Part shown: positions 24,411 through 32,677 of the stretch, one piece after another
Numbering within the stretch: position 1 is the first letter of the stretch
Layout: every line of letters starts with the position of its first letter
DNA from: Granulicella sp. L60
Lineage (GTDB): Bacteria; Acidobacteriota; Terriglobia; Terriglobales; Acidobacteriaceae
Length of the DNA stretch: 64,000 nucleotides
Reading direction: 5' to 3'
Assembly: GCF_009765825.1 (NCBI RefSeq)
Contig: NZ_LMUR01000010.1
Location: forward strand, 366,472-430,471
Program-made: the position numbers and the translations under genes
The notes under the pieces: generated by a model
Told to the model about the DNA's origin: nothing
What the model saw: the letters and a program-made list of their open reading frames with translations, nothing else
Databases searched by the model: none

Positions 24411-26984
24411 ATGAAGATTCTGACCCACTGGCTCCGCACCGCCGTCCCCGACGTCACCGTAGACGACCACCAACTCGCCGAAGACCTCACCCTCCGCGGC
24501 ATCGCCGTCGAAGGCGTCCACCTCGTCGGAGAAGCCGGCACCCCGCTCTTCGGCGACCGCAAGCCCAACGGGCACCTCTTCGAGATGGACATCACCACTA
24601 ACCGCGTCGACGCCATGAACCACCACGGCATCGCCCGCGAGATCGCCACCATCTACGACGTCCCGCTCCTCCCCTTCCACACCGAGCTGCCCACCCCCAC
24701 CGCTGCCCACCCATTCCCCATCCGCATCGAAGCCGAAGCCAAACATCTCTGCGGCCGCTTCACCGCCCAGGTCCTCCGCGGCGTCACTATCGTCCCCACC
24801 ACCGGCCACATCGCCGAGTACTTCCAGGCCCTCGGCCAGAAACTCATCTCCAATGCCGTCGACGCCAGCAACTTCGTCCTCCTCGACATGGGCCATCCCA
24901 CCCACGCCTTCGACCTCGACAAGATCGAAGGCGGCATCGTCGTCCGCCTCGCCAAGAAGGGCGAAAACATCAAGCTCCTCGACGGCACCGACCGCACCCT
25001 CGAAGCCGACGACCTCGTCGTCGCCGACGAAAAGAAAGCCCTCGCCCTCGCCGGAGTCATGGGCGGCTGGGACTCCATGATCACCCCGGAGACCAAAAAC
25101 ATCCTCGTCGAAGCCGCCTGGTTCGATCAGGCCACCGTCCGCCGCTCCGCCCGCCGCCACGGCCTCCACACCGACGCCTCCCACCGCTTCGAACGCGGAG
25201 CCGACTTCAACGCCGCCCCCACCGCCAATGCCCTCGTCTCCCAGTTCATCCTCAACAGCGGAGGCCACCCCGAAGGCGCACTCATCGACATCGTCATCCC
25301 CGAGATCGCCGCCCGCACCGCCTCGCGCCCCCCCATCACCCTCTCCGTCCGCCAAGTCCAGCGCCACCTCGGCACCACCCTCGACGACACCCCCACCCAC
25401 TCCGCCCTCACCCCCCAGCTCATCCACCAATACCTCACCTCGCTAGGCTGCATCCTCACCGCAAAAGACGGAACCGTCGAGCAGCAGGGAAGAGCAGGCA
25501 CCGTCGCCTCAAGCGACACCGCAGCCTCCAAAAACACCGCAGACTCCCGAAGCATCCTCGAGAGACTCTCCGCCCCCTTCATGCTCGAAGATCCCCTCGC
25601 CTTCAACGGCGGCCTCATGCCCATCGACGCCCTTGCCCCCTACGTAGACGAAGAAGCGAGCACCCCCGCCGAAAGCACCGAAGATTCAGACACCCTGGCC
25701 CTCGCAGACACCCAGGCCGACCTCTTCGAAGTCCAGCTCCCCTCCTGGCGTCTCGACCTCGAGCGCGAGATCGACCTCATCGAAGAGGTCGCCCGCGTCT
25801 ACGGCTACAACCGCTTCGCCAACACCCTCCCCACCCCCGGCATCGTCATCGCCCACCCCATCGCCGCCAAAGAAGCCGCCGTCCGCAACCGCCTCCTCGC
25901 CCTCGGCTTCTCCGAATCCATCTCCACCACCTTCGCCAGCCAACAAGACTCCGACCTCTTCCACACCCCAAACCCCAGCCATCAGAACAATCCGGGCACC
26001 CCATCACACCCCACCCAAGAGTCGGGTACCTCATCTGACAGCGCCCAAGAACTGGGTGCCCCATCGGCGCCTGCGGCAGAACCTTCGCGGCCGCCTTTGG
26101 CCGCTAAGGTGGGCAATCGCGCCAGCGATCCGCCTTCCTTCACCCCACAAGTAGTCCCCATGGAGAACCCCCTCTCTGAAGAAGCCTCGCTCCTCCGCCC
26201 CTCCCTCATCCCCGGCATGGCCGCCATGCTCGCCCACAACCTCAACCGCGACGTCAAAGACGTACGCATCTTCGAGCAAGGCCACATCTTCACCGGCACC
26301 ATCCTCCCCGACAGCGGGTCCATCGATGCCGTCCACGAGGCCCCCCAGCTCTCCCTCGGCCTCACCGGCGCCCCAACCACCGCCGACCGCTACGCCGCCC
26401 AGGCCCCGCTCTTCTTCGAGCTCAAGGGCGCCATCGAATCCCTGGTCTCCCTCTTCACCCCCCTCGGCGGCCCCGCCGCTCTCTCCTTCACCGCCGAAGC
26501 CCCCACCTGGCTCCAGCCTGGCCGCTCCGCCACCGCCCTTCTCAACAACCACCCCATCGCCTACCTCGGCGAACTCGTCCACACCCAGCGCGACGCCCGC
26601 AAGCTCCGCCAGCCCATCTACCTCGCCCAGCTCGACCTCGCCGCCCTCTACGAGCTTCCCCTCAAACAGGTCACCGCCCACGACCTCTCCCGCTTCCAGG
26701 CCGTCGAGCGCGACTTCTCCTTCGTCTTCCCCGACGCGATGCAGTGGCACACCCTCGCCTCCGCCATCCACGCCCTCGCCATCCCGGAACTGCAGAGCCT
26801 CAAGCCGATCGAGCTCTTTCGCGACGCCAAGAAGTTTCCCGGCGTCTACTCCATCCTCCTCCGCGCCGTCTTCCAATCTCACGACCGCACCCTCCGCGAA
26901 GACGAGCTCACCGACTGGTGGTCCCGCATCATCGCCACCCTCACCAACCTCGGCGGCACCATCCGCGACGGCGCAGCCAGCTAG
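24411..26984 (+). CDS. pheT: Phenylalanine-tRNA ligase beta subunit (atypical)
   Basis: An 857-residue partner of PheS. The N-terminal MKILTHWLRTAVPD leads within about 45 residues straight into the DITTNRVDAMNHHGIAREIA segment, so the ~110-residue OB-fold tRNA-binding domain normally found there is absent. B3/B4 editing (about 80-260), B5, the catalytic-like core (PSWRLDLEREIDLIEEVARV at about 444) and the C-terminal FDX-ACB anticodon-binding domain (RDFSFVFPDAMQWHTL) are present. Length is recovered by insertions: about residues 355-430 within B5 and 515-583 in the core, the latter built of 10-residue repeats. zapB/zapA-like genes follow, after a palindromic element. Confidence 0.94.
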   Translation: MKILTHWLRTAVPDVTVDDHQLAEDLTLRGIAVEGVHLVGEAGTPLFGDRKPNGHLFEMDITTNRVDAMNHHGIAREIATIYDVPLLPFHTELPTPTAAHPFPIRIEAEAKHLCGRFTAQVLRGVTIVPTTGHIAEYFQALGQKLISNAVDASNFVLLDMGHPTHAFDLDKIEGGIVVRLAKKGENIKLLDGTDRTLEADDLVVADEKKALALAGVMGGWDSMITPETKNILVEAAWFDQATVRRSARRHGLHTDASHRFERGADFNAAPTANALVSQFILNSGGHPEGALIDIVIPEIAARTASRPPITLSVRQVQRHLGTTLDDTPTHSALTPQLIHQYLTSLGCILTAKDGTVEQQGRAGTVASSDTAASKNTADSRSILERLSAPFMLEDPLAFNGGLMPIDALAPYVDEEASTPAESTEDSDTLALADTQADLFEVQLPSWRLDLEREIDLIEEVARVYGYNRFANTLPTPGIVIAHPIAAKEAAVRNRLLALGFSESISTTFASQQDSDLFHTPNPSHQNNPGTPSHPTQESGTSSDSAQELGAPSAPAAEPSRPPLAAKVGNRASDPPSFTPQVVPMENPLSEEASLLRPSLIPGMAAMLAHNLNRDVKDVRIFEQGHIFTGTILPDSGSIDAVHEAPQLSLGLTGAPTTADRYAAQAPLFFELKGAIESLVSLFTPLGGPAALSFTAEAPTWLQPGRSATALLNNHPIAYLGELVHTQRDARKLRQPIYLAQLDLAALYELPLKQVTAHDLSRFQAVERDFSFVFPDAMQWHTLASAIHALAIPELQSLKPIELFRDAKKFPGVYSILLRAVFQSHDRTLREDELTDWWSRIIATLTNLGGTIRDGAAS
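25991..26080 (+). repeat. Three 30-bp in-frame tandem repeats within pheT
   Basis: Units at 25991-26020, 26021-26050 and 26051-26080 share the core GGGTNCCCCATC and, in the first two, end CCCAAGA. They encode PGTPSHPTQE, SGTSSDSAQE and LGAPSAPAAE. They sit in a Pro/Ser-rich insertion and so should form a flexible loop. Confidence 0.8.
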
Positions 26985-26987
26985 GCC

Positions 26988-27090
26988 GGTCGCCGCTCCC
27001 GTTGGTCGCCCGAAAGATTCTTCCGCCGACCAGCGGGAGGCCCACGCGACGCGGTATGAAAGTCACGAAGTGACCGCCCGCCGCGCAGGC
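26988..27090. repeat. Palindromic intergenic element, copy 3 (right part only)
   Basis: Begins just after the pheT stop. The inner hairpin is CTCCCGTTGGTCG paired with CGACCAGCGGGAG, with loop CGAAAGATTC, followed by GAAAGTCACGAAGTGACCGC. As in copy 2, the outer left TCACTTCGTGA arm is missing. Confidence 0.8.
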
Positions 27091-27352
27091 GCCTTGCCTT
27101 CCAAAAAATAAATCCCAAAACCCTGTCGTACTCTCCCACCACCATAAAACCCACCAGCAACGCACCACATCCCACCACGCGAATCACCACAACTCACCAG
27201 CAAAAAACACCACCCAAACACGCAAACCCCCTCTAAAACCGCACCCTCCATCACAATCCAACTTAATCCCGCAAAAATCCGCATCCAGATTGATTCCACC
27301 CGCGTTTTCCGCAGGGAAAATCCACGTCCCCGCCGTCTATACTCGTAGAGAT

Positions 27353-27610
27353 ATGAGTACATCCACCATCAGCGTCGATGAGTTCCAGGCGCTAGAGCAA
27401 AAAGTCCTCCGCGCCGTCGAGATCGTCAAGCGCGAACGCGAAGCCCGCGCCACCGCCGAAGCCGAAGTAGCCTCCCTCCGCGCCCAATTAGCCGAACAGC
27501 AGAGCCTCACCGGCATGGTCGAAAGCGAACTCACCACCCTCACCAAAGAGCGTGAAACCGTCCGCCTGCGCGTCGAAAAGATGCTCCAGCAGATGGACGA
27601 ACTCCTCTAA
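27353..27610 (+). CDS. ZapB-like coiled-coil protein
   Basis: An 85-residue protein, almost entirely helical with heptad-like spacing (residues 8-85: FQALEQKVLRAVEIVKRERE onward), as in ZapB-type cell-division coiled coils. Directly ahead of a zapA gene (22-base gap), which supports a division role, but the sequence alone cannot prove it. The start is the ATG at 27353; upstream codons in the frame are not conserved-looking. Confidence 0.65.
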   Translation: MSTSTISVDEFQALEQKVLRAVEIVKREREARATAEAEVASLRAQLAEQQSLTGMVESELTTLTKERETVRLRVEKMLQQMDELL

Positions 27611-27632
27611 ATTCAACCGTAAAGGAGACCCG

Positions 27633-27992
27633 ATGGACCAGACTCTCGAAGCCCCGCAGGCCCCGCCCGAGCCGACAGAAAATCAGTCCATCGCGGTCGA
27701 CATCTACGACCAGATCTACCACCTCCGCGGCACCGACACCGCCTACATCGAACGCCTCGCCGCAATGGTCGACGCCAAGATGCGCGCCGTCTCCGCCCAC
27801 GGTGGCACCGTCGACAGCCTCCGCGTCGCCGTCCTCGCTGCCCTCAACATCGCCGACGAACTCTGCACCGCGCGCCAGCGCCAGGACTCCCTCGCCGGCA
27901 CCCTCCAGCACTCACAGCAATCCCTCCGCAACCGTGCCGGCACCATCGCCCACATGCTCGACGAAGTCCTCGAAGACCGCAAAGTCGGCTAA
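27633..27992 (+). CDS. zapA: Cell division protein ZapA
   Basis: A 119-residue ZapA. After a disordered N-terminus, SIAVDIYDQIYHLRGTD forms the small beta-rich head, then AYIERLAAMVDAKMRAVSAH and the long C-terminal coiled coil. ZapA binds and bundles FtsZ filaments at the division ring. The ATG is preceded by AAAGGAG at 6 bases. The order pheT-zapB-zapA followed by 6S RNA downstream resembles the zapA-ssrS linkage seen in many bacteria. Confidence 0.88.
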   Translation: MDQTLEAPQAPPEPTENQSIAVDIYDQIYHLRGTDTAYIERLAAMVDAKMRAVSAHGGTVDSLRVAVLAALNIADELCTARQRQDSLAGTLQHSQQSLRNRAGTIAHMLDEVLEDRKVG

Positions 27993-28127
27993 TTCGCCAG
28001 CAAAGTCGGCTGATCCGAAGTAGGTCCGCGCAAGCTCCCAGAGCGCGCAACCTCCGATTTTTCTTGAATCTCCCCCTCCGCACTGCGATCATCGACACTC
28101 GTCCCTCATCGCCCGGAGAACCTCTCG

Positions 28128-29156
28128 ATGCGCCGTCCCGCCCTCGCAGCACTCCTCTTCCTTCTCTGCCTTCCCCTCCTCCAAGCGCAGTCCGACCCAG
28201 ACTACAAATCCAATCCCAAGTTCCAATCCGCCATCGCCGAAGCGAAACAGCTCGTTAAGCAACGCCAGATCCCCTTCGCCATCGACGCCTACAAAAAGGC
28301 CAATAAAATCGCTCAGGGAAGAGACGCCGCCCTCCTCTCCGACCTCTTCGCCTTCGAACTCCGCGTAGGCAGCTTCAAAGACGCCGCAGCGACCGCATCC
28401 GAGCTCGAAGCCGCCGTATCCACGCCCACCGAGAAGTCCCGCGCTGCAGCCAACCGCGGCTACGCCCTCTACCTCCAGGCCGGAGACAAGAACAAATCCG
28501 ATCTCCTCAACGCCTCCGACATCGCCCTCAAATCCGCCCTCGCCGACGACCCCAAAAACGCCACCGCCCTCTATCTCGACGGCAAAGTCCTCGCCCGCCT
28601 CGGCCAGATGGACGCCGCAGGCACCCAGTTCAAAGCCTGCCTCAGCTGCATCAGCCCGCGCGATCCCAGCTACCTCCGCACCCAGCACTTCGCCGAAAAC
28701 CCGTCCCTCTCCCTAGCCAAAATGGCCCCCGCCTTTACCGTCACCGCCCTAGACGGCACCAAGTTCAACCTCGACGCCATGGGCGGCCGCGTCGTCCTCA
28801 TCGACTTCTGGGCCACCTGGTGCGGCCCCTGCAACGAAGAGCTCCCGCACCTGAAGAAGATCGCCAAAGAGTTTGCCGGCCAGCCACTCGTCATCATCAG
28901 CGTCAGTTGGGACTCCGACGAAGCCAAGTGGAAGCAGTTCATCGACAAGAACGAGATGACCTGGGTCCAGTACCGCGACGCCGACCACTACCTCAGCAAA
29001 CAGTTCGGCGTCGAGGCCATCCCTCACTACTTCACCATCGACTCCGACGGCGTCCTCACCTCCGAGATGCTGGGCTCTGGCTCCGACGTCGAGGGCAAAC
29101 TCAAAAAGCTGATAGCCCGAGTTAAAACCGCCCCCGCCATGCAAGCAGGAAACTGA
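28128..29156 (+). CDS. Secreted TPR-thioredoxin (TlpA-like) protein
   Basis: A 342-residue protein with signal peptide (1-20, ending LLQAQ), a helical repeat region (about 30-190) consistent with TPRs, including NATALYLDGKVLARLGQMDAA, and a C-terminal TlpA/ResA-like thioredoxin domain (about 195-335) with the redox motif WATWCGPCNEE and the cis-Pro region VEAIPHYF. Predicted periplasmic thiol-disulfide reductase, possibly a chaperone-like reductant; targets unknown. It lies 135 bases after zapA and is followed by the largest copy of the palindromic element. Confidence 0.85.
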   Translation: MRRPALAALLFLLCLPLLQAQSDPDYKSNPKFQSAIAEAKQLVKQRQIPFAIDAYKKANKIAQGRDAALLSDLFAFELRVGSFKDAAATASELEAAVSTPTEKSRAAANRGYALYLQAGDKNKSDLLNASDIALKSALADDPKNATALYLDGKVLARLGQMDAAGTQFKACLSCISPRDPSYLRTQHFAENPSLSLAKMAPAFTVTALDGTKFNLDAMGGRVVLIDFWATWCGPCNEELPHLKKIAKEFAGQPLVIISVSWDSDEAKWKQFIDKNEMTWVQYRDADHYLSKQFGVEAIPHYFTIDSDGVLTSEMLGSGSDVEGKLKKLIARVKTAPAMQAGN

Positions 29157-29159
29157 TTC

Positions 29160-29372
29160 TGTCCTGCCGGACGGGCCGCTTACTCAGCGGGAGGTCACTT
29201 CGTGACTTCTATACCGGTCACGCAACCATCATCAGCAAAGCTCCTCCCGCTGGTCGGAATCATCATCGCGCCGAGCAACGCGAGGCCCCCAGAAATCAGC
29301 CCCACCCCGACCGGTACAAAAGTCACGAAGTGACCTCCCGCCGAGCAGGCGGCCCGTCCGGTAGGACACATC
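29160..29372. repeat. Palindromic intergenic element, copy 4 (full, longest arms)
   Basis: Outer arms of about 57 bases: the left arm starts GTCCTGCCGGACGGGCCG and runs through GGAGGTCACTTCGTGACTT to CCGGTC (about 29160-29219); the right arm is its complement with about 6 mismatches (about 29309-29368). The mismatches between arms include pairs that keep the fold. It follows the thioredoxin gene stop by a few bases. Confidence 0.88.
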
Positions 29373-29469
29373 TTCTAATCCTCACACCCCCGCAACTTGC
29401 AAAGCAGCACCCACACGTTTAGCATCCAACTCAGATCACCGGCCTGCAAAGCAGGTACGCGACCTACGC

Positions 29470-29640
29470 TGGTTGAACCAATATTCATTGAACAGGGGCC
29501 TGGCTCGTATACATGGTTCGGTGTGCTGTCCTCCAGTCAGGAACGCCTAAAGAGCCACGGCAGGGTCCCGCCGTCTAAGACGGGTTCACCAGCGACTCGA
29601 CGTACGGCCCAGCGGGTCGGTCTTCTTCTTCTCCAGCCCC
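29470..29640 (+). ncRNA. ssrS: Probable 6S RNA
   Basis: The segment 29520-29590 parallels the core of E. coli 6S RNA: GGTG at 29520-29523 pairs with CACC at 29587-29590, enclosing an apical hairpin (TCCT-CCAGTC-AGGA, 29529-29542), then GCCTAAAGA, comparable with the E. coli GCCTTAAAA, and a 3' hairpin (CCGTC-TAA-GACGG, 29571-29583). Outside, CTGG.TCGTA (from 29500) pairs with TACGGCCCAG (29602-29611), giving a long interrupted closing stem. 6S RNA binds the housekeeping RNA polymerase holoenzyme in stationary phase. Location downstream of zapA supports the call. The ends given are approximate; a T-rich tract lies at 29621-29632. Confidence 0.75.
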
Positions 29641-29661
29641 AACTGCGGGCCCCCTGCAACC

Positions 29662-30408
29662 GTGCACCCCTACCTCCTTCACTCCGGCCATCTCCTGCTG
29701 CCCACCTTTGGCGTCCTCGCCGCATTGGGCCTCATGGCCGCGCTTAACCTCAGCCTCCGCACCGCCATCCCCACCGGTCTCAACCCCGAAAAACTCTGGA
29801 ACGCCGGCCTCGCCACCCTCCTCTCCGCCTTCGTCCTCTCCCGCCTCCTGCTCATCCTCTCCAACCCCCACAGCTTCGTCCGCTACCCCATCCTGCTCCT
29901 CATGCTTCCCTCGCTCACCGCGACCGGCATCCTGCTCACGATCCTCGCCGCCATCCTCTACCTCCGCCTACGCCATCTCCCGCTCCTGCCCACGCTGGAC
30001 GCCTGGTCCCCCTGCGCCACTCTCGCCTGGGCCTTCCTTGCCCTCGGCCACCTCGCCGAAGGCAGCGACGCCGGCCTTCCCCCCACCCCCCCCTGGGGCC
30101 TCCGCATCCCCCCCGACCCCACCCGCCTCCATCCCGTCCCTCTCTACGCCGCCATCGCCGCCGTCATCCTCACCCTCGCCCTCCTCCGCCAACTCCCCCG
30201 CAGCCAGCGCCCCGGAGACACCTTCGCCCTCGCCCTCGCCGCCACCGGCGCAATCCAGTTCCTTCTCACCTTCTTTCGCCAGCCCTACCCCTACCTCGAC
30301 ACCCTCCACACCCTCCTCGACCCCATCCAGTGGATCTCCATCGGTATGATCGGTACAGCGGGTCTCATCTATATGAGGCCCCGAAAGCTGGTCTCCCATG
30401 CCGTCTAA
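29662..30408 (+). CDS. Lgt-like membrane protein lacking Lgt key residues
   Basis: A 248-residue protein with about seven hydrophobic segments, overall arranged like prolipoprotein diacylglyceryl transferase, including HPVPLYAAIAAV in place of the family's HPSQLYE and a PWG before it. However, the family signature around the essential Arg and Asn (GRxGNFxN) is replaced by GHLAEGSDAG, and the HGG motif is absent. It may be a divergent or non-catalytic relative. The GTG start lacks a clear ribosome site and follows the 6S RNA closely; the gene overlaps the downstream pseudouridine synthase by 11 bases. Confidence 0.65.
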   Translation: MHPYLLHSGHLLLPTFGVLAALGLMAALNLSLRTAIPTGLNPEKLWNAGLATLLSAFVLSRLLLILSNPHSFVRYPILLLMLPSLTATGILLTILAAILYLRLRHLPLLPTLDAWSPCATLAWAFLALGHLAEGSDAGLPPTPPWGLRIPPDPTRLHPVPLYAAIAAVILTLALLRQLPRSQRPGDTFALALAATGAIQFLLTFFRQPYPYLDTLHTLLDPIQWISIGMIGTAGLIYMRPRKLVSHAV

Positions 30409-31528
30409 AAATATGCTCCCCAAGGGCCAGCGCCGCCGCACCGTCCGTCCCGAATACGTCGCCACCCGGGGCGCAGAAGAAGCCGCAGCTCCACTTCCAG
30501 TCCCCGTTCTCGATCTCGAAGACGACACCGAAGCCGAAGCCGGCATCCGCACCTTCACCGCCGACCCCGCCGCCACCAACCTCCGCCTCGACCAGTACCT
30601 CGCCCAGGCCATCCCCGACATCTCCCGCGCCCGCGTCCAGCTCCTCATCGAAAACGCCCAGGTCCGCGTCGACGGCCACACCGCCAAGCCCAAGCAGAGG
30701 CTCCACGGCGGCGAGTCCATCGAGATCGAAGGCAGCCCCCAGCCCGCACCCCTCCACGCCATCCCCGAGGACATCCCCCTCGACATCATCCACGAAGACC
30801 AGCACCTCGCCGTCATCAACAAACCCGCCGGCATGATGGTCCACGCTGGCTCCGGCGCCACCGAGGACGCCCGCAACCGCGGCACCCTCGTCAACGCCCT
30901 CCTCTTCCATCTCAACAAGCTCTCCGACGTCGGCGGCGACCTCCGCCCCGGCATCGTCCATCGCCTCGACAAGCTCACCAGCGGCCTCATCCTCGTCGCC
31001 AAAGACGACGTCACCCACCGCAAGCTCGGTGACATGTTCTCCCAGCGCCAGGTCGCCAAAACTTATCTCGCCCTCGTCCACGGCCACCTCGCCAAAGACG
31101 ACACCACCGTCAACCTCCCCATCGCCCGCGACCTCATCCGCCGCACCCGCATGACCACCCGCCGCGCCGACGGCCGCACCGCCGTCTCCCACGTCCACGT
31201 CCTCGAAAGAATAAGTGCCCGCCTCACCACGCCCTTCATCCCCTTCACCCTCGTCGAAGTCCGCATCGAGACCGGCCGCACCCACCAGATCCGCGTCCAC
31301 ATGCAGTCCCTCGGCCACCCCGTTGTCGGCGACACCCTCTACGGCGCCCCCCACATCATCCCCGGCCTCGCCCCCGAGCTCCAGCTCGAGCGCAACTTCC
31401 TCCACGCCGCCCATCTCTCCTTCACCCACCCCCAGACCCACAAACCCATGGACCTCGCCGCGCCCCTCCCTGTCGAACTGGAGTCGTTCCTTCAGGCAAT
31501 CCGCGCGAACTCCCGAGGAGTTGAGTAA
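30398..31528 (+). CDS. rluD: RluA/RluD-family pseudouridine synthase
   Basis: A 376-residue rRNA-modifying enzyme. A ~45-residue variable N-terminus precedes an S4 RNA-binding domain (about 62-115: LRLDQYLAQAIPD...ARVQLLIENAQVRVDG) and the synthase domain with the catalytic aspartate in HRLDKLTSGLILVAK (about 187-201) and the GRTHQIRVHMQSLGHPVVGD motif. RluD makes pseudouridines in helix 69 of 23S rRNA; the exact member of the RluA family is inferred from the S4 domain. It overlaps the preceding gene by 11 bases. Confidence 0.92.
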   Translation: MPSKNMLPKGQRRRTVRPEYVATRGAEEAAAPLPVPVLDLEDDTEAEAGIRTFTADPAATNLRLDQYLAQAIPDISRARVQLLIENAQVRVDGHTAKPKQRLHGGESIEIEGSPQPAPLHAIPEDIPLDIIHEDQHLAVINKPAGMMVHAGSGATEDARNRGTLVNALLFHLNKLSDVGGDLRPGIVHRLDKLTSGLILVAKDDVTHRKLGDMFSQRQVAKTYLALVHGHLAKDDTTVNLPIARDLIRRTRMTTRRADGRTAVSHVHVLERISARLTTPFIPFTLVEVRIETGRTHQIRVHMQSLGHPVVGDTLYGAPHIIPGLAPELQLERNFLHAAHLSFTHPQTHKPMDLAAPLPVELESFLQAIRANSRGVE

Positions 31529-31538
31529 AATCATCCGA

Positions 31539-32636
31539 GTGACTGCACATAACCGAACCAACCGTATCTTGGCGCTGAAAAGCTCCGCCCTTCTCCTCTC
31601 CTTGCTCGCTGTTGCCGCCCCCCTCCGCGCCCAATCCAGCCCCCAGGTCGGTCCGCCCTCCAGCGGTCAAAGCGAACCCGCCTCGCCGCTCAAGCCGATC
31701 ACCGAAGCCCCGGCGCCCCAGCAGGCAGCCCCCGCTCCTCCCACGCTCCCCGCCGCGCAAAACGGCAACACTCAGGCTCCCTCGACCGACGAGCCCATCA
31801 CGACCATCAAGATCCAGGCCAACGAAGTCAATCTCATCTTCACCGTCACCGACAAGAAAGGCCGCTTCATCACCGGCCTCAAGCGTGAAAACTTCGGCCT
31901 CCTCGACGACGGACATCCTCCCGTTGCCGTCCTCCGCTTCACCCAGCAGACCAACCTCCCTCTCCGCGTCGGCATCATGCTCGACACCTCCAGCTCCATT
32001 CGCCAGCGCTTCCAGTTCGAGCAGGACTCCGCCATCGAGTTCCTCCTCCAGGTCCTCCACCGCAACGACCGCGCCTTCGTCGAAGGATTTGACATCCAGA
32101 CCGACGTCGCTCAGGACTTCACCAACAACGTCGATCTCCTCAACCAGGGCATCCGCAAGCTCCGGCCCGGCGGCGGTACCGCTCTCTTCGACTCCCTCTA
32201 CAAGACCTGCAAAGACCAGATGCTCACCCTCCTCGATCAGGGAGCCGTCCGCCGCGCCCTCGTCCTCGTCTCCGACGGCGACGACAACTACAGCCGCGTC
32301 GAGGAGTCCGACGCCATCAAGATGTGCCAGCGCGCCCAGACCATCGTCTACACCATCAGCACCAACATCAGCCCCAGCAAAGACAAGGGCGACGACGTCC
32401 TCAAAGCCATCTCCGAGGCCACCGGCGGCCAGGCCTTCTACCCCACCAAGCTCGAAGACGTAGCCATCGGCTTCCGCAACATCGAAGAAGAGCTCCGCAG
32501 TCAGTACTCCCTCGTCTACCGCCCCGCCAACCTCGTCGCCGACGGCTCCTTCCGCACCATCTACTTCCAGGCCAACGATCCCCGCTTCAAGGTCCGCGCC
32601 CAAAAAGGCTACTTCGCCCCCCGCCCCACCCAGTAG
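31539..32636 (+). CDS. Secreted VWFA-domain protein (acidobacterial type)
   Basis: A 365-residue protein with a signal peptide (about 1-31, ending PLRAQ), a Pro/Ala-rich linker (31-85), a short beta domain (VNLIFTVTDKKGRFITGLK) and a von Willebrand A domain from about 145. The MIDAS metal site is visible as DTSSSIRQ, a Thr in GGTALFDSL and the Asp in LVSDGDDN. It matches the VWFA-related family abundant in Acidobacteriota; function unknown, probably adhesion or protein binding in the periplasm. A GTG start is chosen 10 bases after the previous stop; an in-frame TTG at 31521 is the alternative. Confidence 0.82.
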   Translation: MTAHNRTNRILALKSSALLLSLLAVAAPLRAQSSPQVGPPSSGQSEPASPLKPITEAPAPQQAAPAPPTLPAAQNGNTQAPSTDEPITTIKIQANEVNLIFTVTDKKGRFITGLKRENFGLLDDGHPPVAVLRFTQQTNLPLRVGIMLDTSSSIRQRFQFEQDSAIEFLLQVLHRNDRAFVEGFDIQTDVAQDFTNNVDLLNQGIRKLRPGGGTALFDSLYKTCKDQMLTLLDQGAVRRALVLVSDGDDNYSRVEESDAIKMCQRAQTIVYTISTNISPSKDKGDDVLKAISEATGGQAFYPTKLEDVAIGFRNIEEELRSQYSLVYRPANLVADGSFRTIYFQANDPRFKVRAQKGYFAPRPTQ

Positions 32637-32677
32637 CCGCGCAAGTCATCTGGACCTCGTGCCCCCAAAGGAGAATA

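Noticed and set aside
29440-29475. tRNA-like stretch with GCCTGCAAAGCAGG
   Set aside because: The hairpin resembles an anticodon arm but there is no acceptor or T arm around it.
29397-29747. 116-residue frame over the 6S RNA region
   Set aside because: It runs across the structured RNA and into the Lgt-like gene in the wrong frame, with Arg/Pro-rich sequence.
30365-31561. 398-residue acidic frame opposite the pseudouridine synthase
   Set aside because: Glu/Gly/Asp/Val-rich shadow of the C-rich + strand gene.
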